From Macrostomum hystrix (taxonomy: Eukaryota; Platyhelminthes; Macrostomidae): a DNA stretch of 64,000 bases. Each line of letters begins with the position of its first letter. Position 1 is the first letter of the stretch. The position numbers and the translations under genes are program-made. The notes under the pieces were generated by a model that worked only from the letters and a program-made list of their open reading frames with translations, was not told the DNA's origin and did not search any database. This document shows, one piece after another, positions 59,228-64,000 of the stretch. The DNA lies in contig CATNEN010000041.1 of NCBI GenBank assembly GCA_950097015.1, positions 1,467,501 to 1,531,500 on the forward strand, written 5' to 3'.

Positions 59228-59975
59228 CCCTGATGGGATTAGACTGACCCTGATGGGATTAGACTGACCCTGATGGGATTAGACTGACCCTGATGGGATT
59301 AGACTGACCCTGATGGGATTGGACTGACCCTGGTGGGATTGGAGTGACCCTGATGGGATTAGACTGACCCTGACGGGATTAGACTGACCCTGATGGGATT
59401 AGACTGACCCTGATGGGATTAGACTGACCCTGATGTGATAAGAGTGACCCTGATGGGATTGGACTGACCCTGATGGGATTAGACTGACCCTGATGGGATT
59501 AGACTGACCCTGATGGGATTAGACTGACCCTGATGGGATTAGACTGACCCTGATGGGATTGGACTGACCCTGATGGGATTGGACTGACCCTGGTGGGATT
59601 GGAGTGACCCTGATGGGATTAGACTGACCCTGATGGGATTGGAGTGACCCTGATGGGATTGGACTGAACCTGGTGGGATTGGAGTGACCCTGGTGGGATT
59701 AGACTGACCCTGATGGGATTAGACTGACCCTGGTGGGATTGGAGTGACCCTGATGGGATTGGAGTGACCCTGATGGGATTAGAGTGACCCTTGTGGGATT
59801 AGAGTGACCCTGATGGGGTTAGAGTGACCCTGATAGGGTTAGAGTGACCCTGGTGGGGTTAGACTGACCCTGATGGGGTTAGAGTGACCCTGATAGGGTT
59901 AGAGTGACCCTGGTGGGGTTAGAGTGACCCTGATGGGGTTAGAGTGACCCTGATTGGGTTAGAATGACCCTTGTT
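59222..59975. repeat. 20-bp minisatellite containing the DOCK stop codon
   Basis: About 37 copies of TGACCCTGATGGGATTAGAC, with GGACT, GGAGT, TGGTGGG and, at the right end, GATAGGGTTAGAG variants. The first TGA (59225-59227) is the DOCK stop codon. The array would form the start of the 3' UTR. Confidence 0.95.
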
Positions 59976-60505
59976 TATACATGCTCAGACTAATCAGTAT
60001 GTGCCATAGCTTCACAGAAACCTGATTTTGAGTTTATTTTTGTAGCTTTTAACCACTTCTTGATTAAAAAGATTCACTTTTCGAGTAATAAATCGTGTTA
60101 ACTCTACGTGTATGCACGAACTCGCTGTCGTTCTCTCTGCTCTACTCTGCGTCCATTACTTTAAAAAACTCTATAACCACCGCCTTTATCTGAACTAACA
60201 GTTCTGTACGTACGGGTTCCGTTCGCATTCTATTTTTACTTAGACTTTTTTCATTCGTGAGCAGTCCAGATCGTGCTCAGTTTCTTGTGTACAATTTCCT
60301 GTTCCCTCGCTATCGTTGCCTGTGCCGCATCTCTGCTCATCTGACTGCTCAGTCCTACTCAATAGTTGCCCGAATTCATACTGCAACTTCTGCTTTTGCT
60401 AATTCTGTTGTTGGACATTCATAACTGGTTCTACAACGTTTTGCACTTCGACATTTTCGCTTTACTCGGTATTGATATGAGAGAGTTACATTTTTAGATA
60501 GCAAA

Positions 60506-61032
60506 GCCTGTTCTAATGTGAGTTCTATAGCCTGTTCTAATGTGAGTTCTATAGCCTGTTCTAATGTGAGTTCTATAGCCTGTTCTACTGTGAGTTCTAT
60601 AGCCTGTTCTACTGTGAGTTCTATAGCCTGTTCTAATGTGAGTTCTATAGCCTGTTCTAATGTGAGTTCTATAGCCTGTTCTAATGTGAGTTCTATAGCC
60701 TGTTCTACTGTGAGTTCTATAGCCTGTTCTAATGTGAGTTCTATAGCCTGTTCTACTGTGAGTTCTATAGCCTGTTCTACTGTGAGTTCTATAGCCTGTT
60801 CTACTGTGAGTTCTATAGCCTGTTCTAATGTGAGTTCTATAGCCTGTTCTACTGTGAGTTCTATAGCCTGTTCTAATGTGAGTTCTATAGCCTGTTCTAC
60901 TGTGAGTTCTATAGCCTGTTCTACTGTGAGTTCTATAGCCTGTTCTAATGTGAGTTCTATAGCCTGTTCTAATGTGAGTTCTATAGCCTGTTCTAATGTG
61001 AGTTCTATAGCCTGTTCTAATGTGAGTTCTAT
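60506..61032. repeat. 24-bp minisatellite, about 22 copies
   Basis: The unit is TGAGTTCTATAGCCTGTTCT followed by AATG or ACTG. The A/C choice is the only frequent variation, giving a two-letter variant map along the array. A plus-strand frame of Ser-Ser-Ile-Ala-Cys-Ser repeats is spurious. Confidence 0.95.
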
Positions 61033-61783
61033 ACCCCCGGCTAGTTCAGGATTCAGATGCGCTCACGCGCGCCCTCTGGCAGAGACAATCCACTGCTCAC
61101 ATTTTTATTGTTGAGTTTTATTGTTTAACTAGTTTTCCATTTACTGAAGAATCGCGAAGAACTGTTAGGCCTATTCCAGTCTTCCCATTATGGGTGTTAA
61201 GCTAATCTGATTAATCATTCTTAGCTATCCAGCCAGATTTCTATACACATTTTTGCCAATGAAGCTGCACTGTGAGCATTGTTTGTTAGATTCCAATATT
61301 TTCTATTACTGTTATTGACCGCTGTTATTCAATAGCTTTGTATTCTCTGACTCGTTTTATTCACGCAAATTCCTGCTAATAGCTAACTTTCTGTGCCTGC
61401 TTACGTGCTGTTTTGTGTGTTGCTTTTTTAGCCCTGTGCTACCATTTTTACTTCTGATTACACTTTTATATTATTAGTACTATTGTGCTATATGGTTAGA
61501 TTGCTATTAACACGGCCTGTCTCATTTTTAGGCAACAGAAATATTGCCTTGCTGTTTATGCCTACATTTAGTAGAATTCAATAAACCAATGATTAAATAC
61601 GTAAGACAGCAGTTGGCCGTGGCTTGTCATTTCTATTGGCGTAAATGTTCTACCGCTGAATTGACTGAATTAACTGTGATATTATTAGACTGCACTTCTC
61701 GTGCCGCACTACTCACGCGGCAAAGTGCTAGTGAGTAGTAACACTAGATGATTGTAATTATTCTAGATTTAGGTTTATTGTTA

Positions 61784-62164
61784 ATAATAATATTATTATA
61801 TTCGTTAGGATGGCTTCAGAAGGACCATAAGGATAAAGTAATAATAACAATTGCAGGAGGGCTATGACACATCATTTGGTGACACGCAGCCAGCGAGGAG
61901 GCAATTCTGCCCATTTCGCTGACTCCTGAGCACACACGCACAAACTCCGTACGCAGGCACACACACACATGGTGTGTACATCTGCCCTGACTTTCTCATC
62001 ATCAGGCAGTCTATGCTTTCACTGTGCCTTGGAGGTTGGCCTTTAAGGGCGTAAATTGCACGACAAGCCACTGAGCCTTCTCTTCGCGGCTGCGGGATCT
62101 TGGGATCAGCTCAGGGATCTTGGCGCGAGAGGCAAACGCGTTAGCTTCTCTGCCACTCGCCCCC
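61784..62164 (-). mobile_element. Full-length tRNA-derived SINE with 15-bp target duplication
   Basis: Flanked by perfect direct repeats TTAGGTTTATTGTTA at 61769-61783 and 62165-62179. Read on minus, the element starts GGGGGCGAGTGGCAGAGAAG with an A-box match (GTGGCAGAGAAGCTAACGC) and a degraded B box (GAGCTGATCCC). The body continues through GTCGTGCAATTTACGCCCTT, CAACCTCCAAGGCACAGTGA, a CA-rich patch and CACCAAATGATGTGTC. It ends with CCTCCTGCAATTG and a TTATTATT-type tail. It is 381 bp long and the best reference copy for the family, also seen at 11.7, 34.0 and 37.4 kb. Confidence 0.85.
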
Positions 62165-62436
62165 TTAGGTTTATTGTTACAAATCTTTGTGATTTGCAAC
62201 ATTTATGTTCTAAAGCAGTTTCCGAATCCCATGCTCAAGAAGCTGTTCTAAATAAAATTCTAATGCAGCTATTGCGATGAGTCTGACAGTCCGCAAAGAA
62301 TGGATCTAAAGACAGTAGACTGCAGCAGACTGTACAAGCAGTCGAGTTGGCTCGAGTTTAGCAGTGTTCTCGGGAAGCGGACAAGGCGGCCTGTTTCTCC
62401 GTTGCAGCCCCAGCTGGCTCCACCGGGCCGCAGCGA

Positions 62437-64000
62437 ATGTCTCGACGAGCGCTTCGAAAACTGCAGGAGGCTGAGGCGGCCGCGGCCGCTAGCAGAGCCG
62501 CAGACCAGGCTGAAGCGGGCGAAGAGCGGACGGAGGCTCGCAAGGAGGTGGAAGCCGTCGAGCCCGACGATCCGGCGGTGGAGGCAGCTCGTCGAGCGGG
62601 CGGCCGAGGCAACCAGTTCGCGCTGCTGATGTCGCAGGACTCAGAAGAAGATGAGGAAGAGGCGGAAGATGCCGAGGCGCAGGCGAAGGGAAATGAGGCC
62701 AAGAGGCCAGCGGACGAGGCCGTCAAGCCACAGCAGCAGCAGAAAAAGAAGAAGGGCAAGAAGCGCAAGCCGGACAAGCGGAAGGGCGAAGCTGCTGACG
62801 AAAATGAGGAGGACGAGTTCGCGGCGGCTCTGGCGGAATGCGCGATTTCCAGCCGGGGACCGGCTTCCGATGCGGCGCCGTCTGCAAGCAGCAGCAGCAA
62901 GCCGCTGCTCAGCGTAGACCTTCGCCTGCTGGACGGCGGACAGGAGCTGCGGCGGCTGTTTGGACAGGCAGCCGGCGAGTCGGCTGCGCGCCAGCCGTCC
63001 GCCAGGCGGCTTCAGCAACAGCAGCAGCAGCAGCATCCGGGTGGCTGGCGACGCGGACTGCTAGCCCAACCGAAGCCCACCTGGCCGCCGGTGGTCCGCC
63101 TCGGCCTGTCGATGTCGCCGGACAGCGAGACCTTCGCCTCGGACAGCTTCCCGTCTAGCAGCAGCGTGTACCGCTTCGAGCACAGCCGCGAGTACCAGCG
63201 CACCCAACTGGCCTTCGCCGACGCCGTAGACTCCGGCCTGCCGGACCGCCTGGCCGAAATCCTGCACCGTCAGCCCTACCACGTGGACAGCCTGCTGCAG
63301 CTAGCCGAGGTCTTCCGCCTCCAAGAGGACGCCGCCACCGCCGCCGACCTGGTCGAGCGCGCTCTCTACGCCATGGAGTGCGCCGCCGCGCCCGGCTTCA
63401 GCTTCTCCAGCGACCGCTGCCGGCTGAGCTTCGCCCGACGTGAGAACCGCGCCCTGTTCGCGGCCCTGCTGCGTCACGCCCTGTCACTGGCCGGCCGCTG
63501 CTGCCACCGAGCTTGCCTGGAGACCTGCAAACTGCTGCTCAGCCTCAGTCCCGCTGCCGATCCCATGGGCTCCCTGCTGCTCATGGACGCAGCCTGTCTC
63601 ATGTCCGGCCAGGAGGAGTTCCTGCTTCGCCTGCTGCAGGCTTGGGATCCGTCCAGGCACCTCAGCCAGCTGCCCAACTGGGCCTACTCCGGCGCCCTGG
63701 CCCGCTTCCGCCTGGCCCGCCCCGACGCCGACTCGGCGCTGGACGCGGCGCTCATCCAGTTCCCCGCCGTGCTCGGCCCGCTGCTGGCCCGGCTCAGCGT
63801 CGAGGCCGCACCAGCCGTGTCCACCTGCCGCCTTTTCTCCGCTGACGCCGCCGCCGGCGACTCCTCCGGCCTCCGCCAGCTCTGCAGCCTCTACGTGCAG
63901 CGCTGTGGCCACTGCTGGAAGGAGGCCGCCGCCGTTACCTTTCTGGTGTCCAGCGCCGCCCGCGTTGCTGCCGCCTTCACGGCCGTCAACCCGCCGGATC
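62437..64000 (+). CDS. TCF25: TCF25/NULP1 (Rqc1-like ribosome quality-control factor), 3' end outside window
   Basis: ATG at 62437 starts MSRRALRKLQ, essentially the conserved start of TCF25. The frame is open for 521 codons to the window edge with no intron. Order: an Ala/Glu-rich helix, RGNQFALLM (the conserved N-x-F-x-x-L patch), an acidic stretch, a Lys-rich nuclear-type cluster near residue 103 (KKKKGKKRKPDKRK), then SVDLRLLDGGQELRRLFG, a polyglutamine run (about residue 192), PKPTWPPVVRLGLSM, YRFEHSREYQRTQLAF, YHVDSLLQLAEVFRLQED, ADLVERALYAMECA and CLETCKLLLSLSPAADPMG. These helical blocks match the TCF25/Rqc1 family, in which the yeast member acts with Ltn1 and Rqc2 on stalled 60S ribosomes. 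About the last quarter of the family length is missing. Overlapping minus-strand frames are shadows. Confidence 0.93.
   Translation, partial: MSRRALRKLQEAEAAAAASRAADQAEAGEERTEARKEVEAVEPDDPAVEAARRAGGRGNQFALLMSQDSEEDEEEAEDAEAQAKGNEAKRPADEAVKPQQQQKKKKGKKRKPDKRKGEAADENEEDEFAAALAECAISSRGPASDAAPSASSSSKPLLSVDLRLLDGGQELRRLFGQAAGESAARQPSARRLQQQQQQQHPGGWRRGLLAQPKPTWPPVVRLGLSMSPDSETFASDSFPSSSSVYRFEHSREYQRTQLAFADAVDSGLPDRLAEILHRQPYHVDSLLQLAEVFRLQEDAATAADLVERALYAMECAAAPGFSFSSDRCRLSFARRENRALFAALLRHALSLAGRCCHRACLETCKLLLSLSPAADPMGSLLLMDAACLMSGQEEFLLRLLQAWDPSRHLSQLPNWAYSGALARFRLARPDADSALDAALIQFPAVLGPLLARLSVEAAPAVSTCRLFSADAAAGDSSGLRQLCSLYVQRCGHCWKEAAAVTFLVSSAARVAAAFTAVNPPD
63009..63033 (+). repeat. Short CAG (polyglutamine) tract in TCF25
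   Basis: Encodes seven to eight glutamines between the acidic N-terminus and the conserved helical region. Similar CAG runs occur in HFM1. Confidence 0.8.

Larger units (their letters stand above)
59976..62436. other. Intergenic region between DOCK and TCF25
   Basis: Besides a 24-bp array and a SINE, no gene is seen. An AATAAA at about 60086 is a plausible poly(A) signal for the DOCK transcript if the 3' UTR reads through the 20-bp array. The TCF25 promoter should lie between the SINE and 62437. Confidence 0.45.

Noticed and set aside
59800-59960. Telomere-like GGGTTAG units in the 20-bp array
   Set aside because: GGGTTA arises from one point variant of the GGGATTA unit and occurs at 20-bp spacing, not as tandem hexamers.
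62358-62900. Minus-strand frame of Ser/Ala/Arg-rich sequence over TCF25
   Set aside because: Antisense shadow of a GC-rich exon; the plus frame carries the TCF25 blocks.

Overview
The window is eukaryotic, from an animal. Large multi-exon genes with GT-AG introns, SINEs, an LTR-retrotransposon end and non-LTR retrotransposon fragments rule out a prokaryote. Exons are very GC-rich with polyQ, polyA and polyP tracts, intergenic DNA is AT-rich, and roughly a third of the window (about 20 kb by my tally) is minisatellite. This would fit a repeat-rich lophotrochozoan such as a free-living flatworm, but nothing here proves the species.

Layout. 1-1622 (minus): the 5' part of a monocarboxylate-transporter-like MFS gene. 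2.16-3.08 kb: 21-bp minisatellite. 3.4-4.6 kb: broken glycosyltransferase-like gene. 5707-6756 (plus): secreted PAN/LamG-like protein. 7.3-7.6 kb: polypurine tract plus probable 3' LTR, followed directly by a 40-bp minisatellite. 8.9-12.8 kb: AT-rich DNA with a tRNA-Met-like SINE and a second SINE that carries an antisense piece of a neighbouring HFM1 exon. 12.8-31.36 kb (plus): HFM1/MER3 meiotic DNA helicase, at least 16 exons, nine of its 15 introns filled by distinct tandem arrays, with a retroelement fragment and a possible nested intronic gene. 31.4-36.6 kb: AT-rich intergenic DNA with a SINE and a non-LTR fragment. 36.6-59.2 kb (plus): a DOCK-family Rac exchange factor of about 1859 residues in ten exons. 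Its 10.2-kb intron contains an 8.4-kb DNA transposon with inverted repeats (43138-51519) and minus-strand genes of its own. 59.2-62.4 kb: minisatellites and a SINE with a perfect 15-bp target duplication. 62437 to the end (plus): TCF25/NULP1 (Rqc1-like), truncated by the window edge.

The host genes are functionally unrelated: solute transport, meiotic crossover, Rac signalling and ribosome quality control. The interest lies in the repeats: a private minisatellite in most sizeable introns, the unusual transposon, and the SINE/exon chimera. Exon joins were worked out by hand from reading frame and GT/AG sites; most are supported by consistent phase and by family alignment recalled from general knowledge, not by any search.
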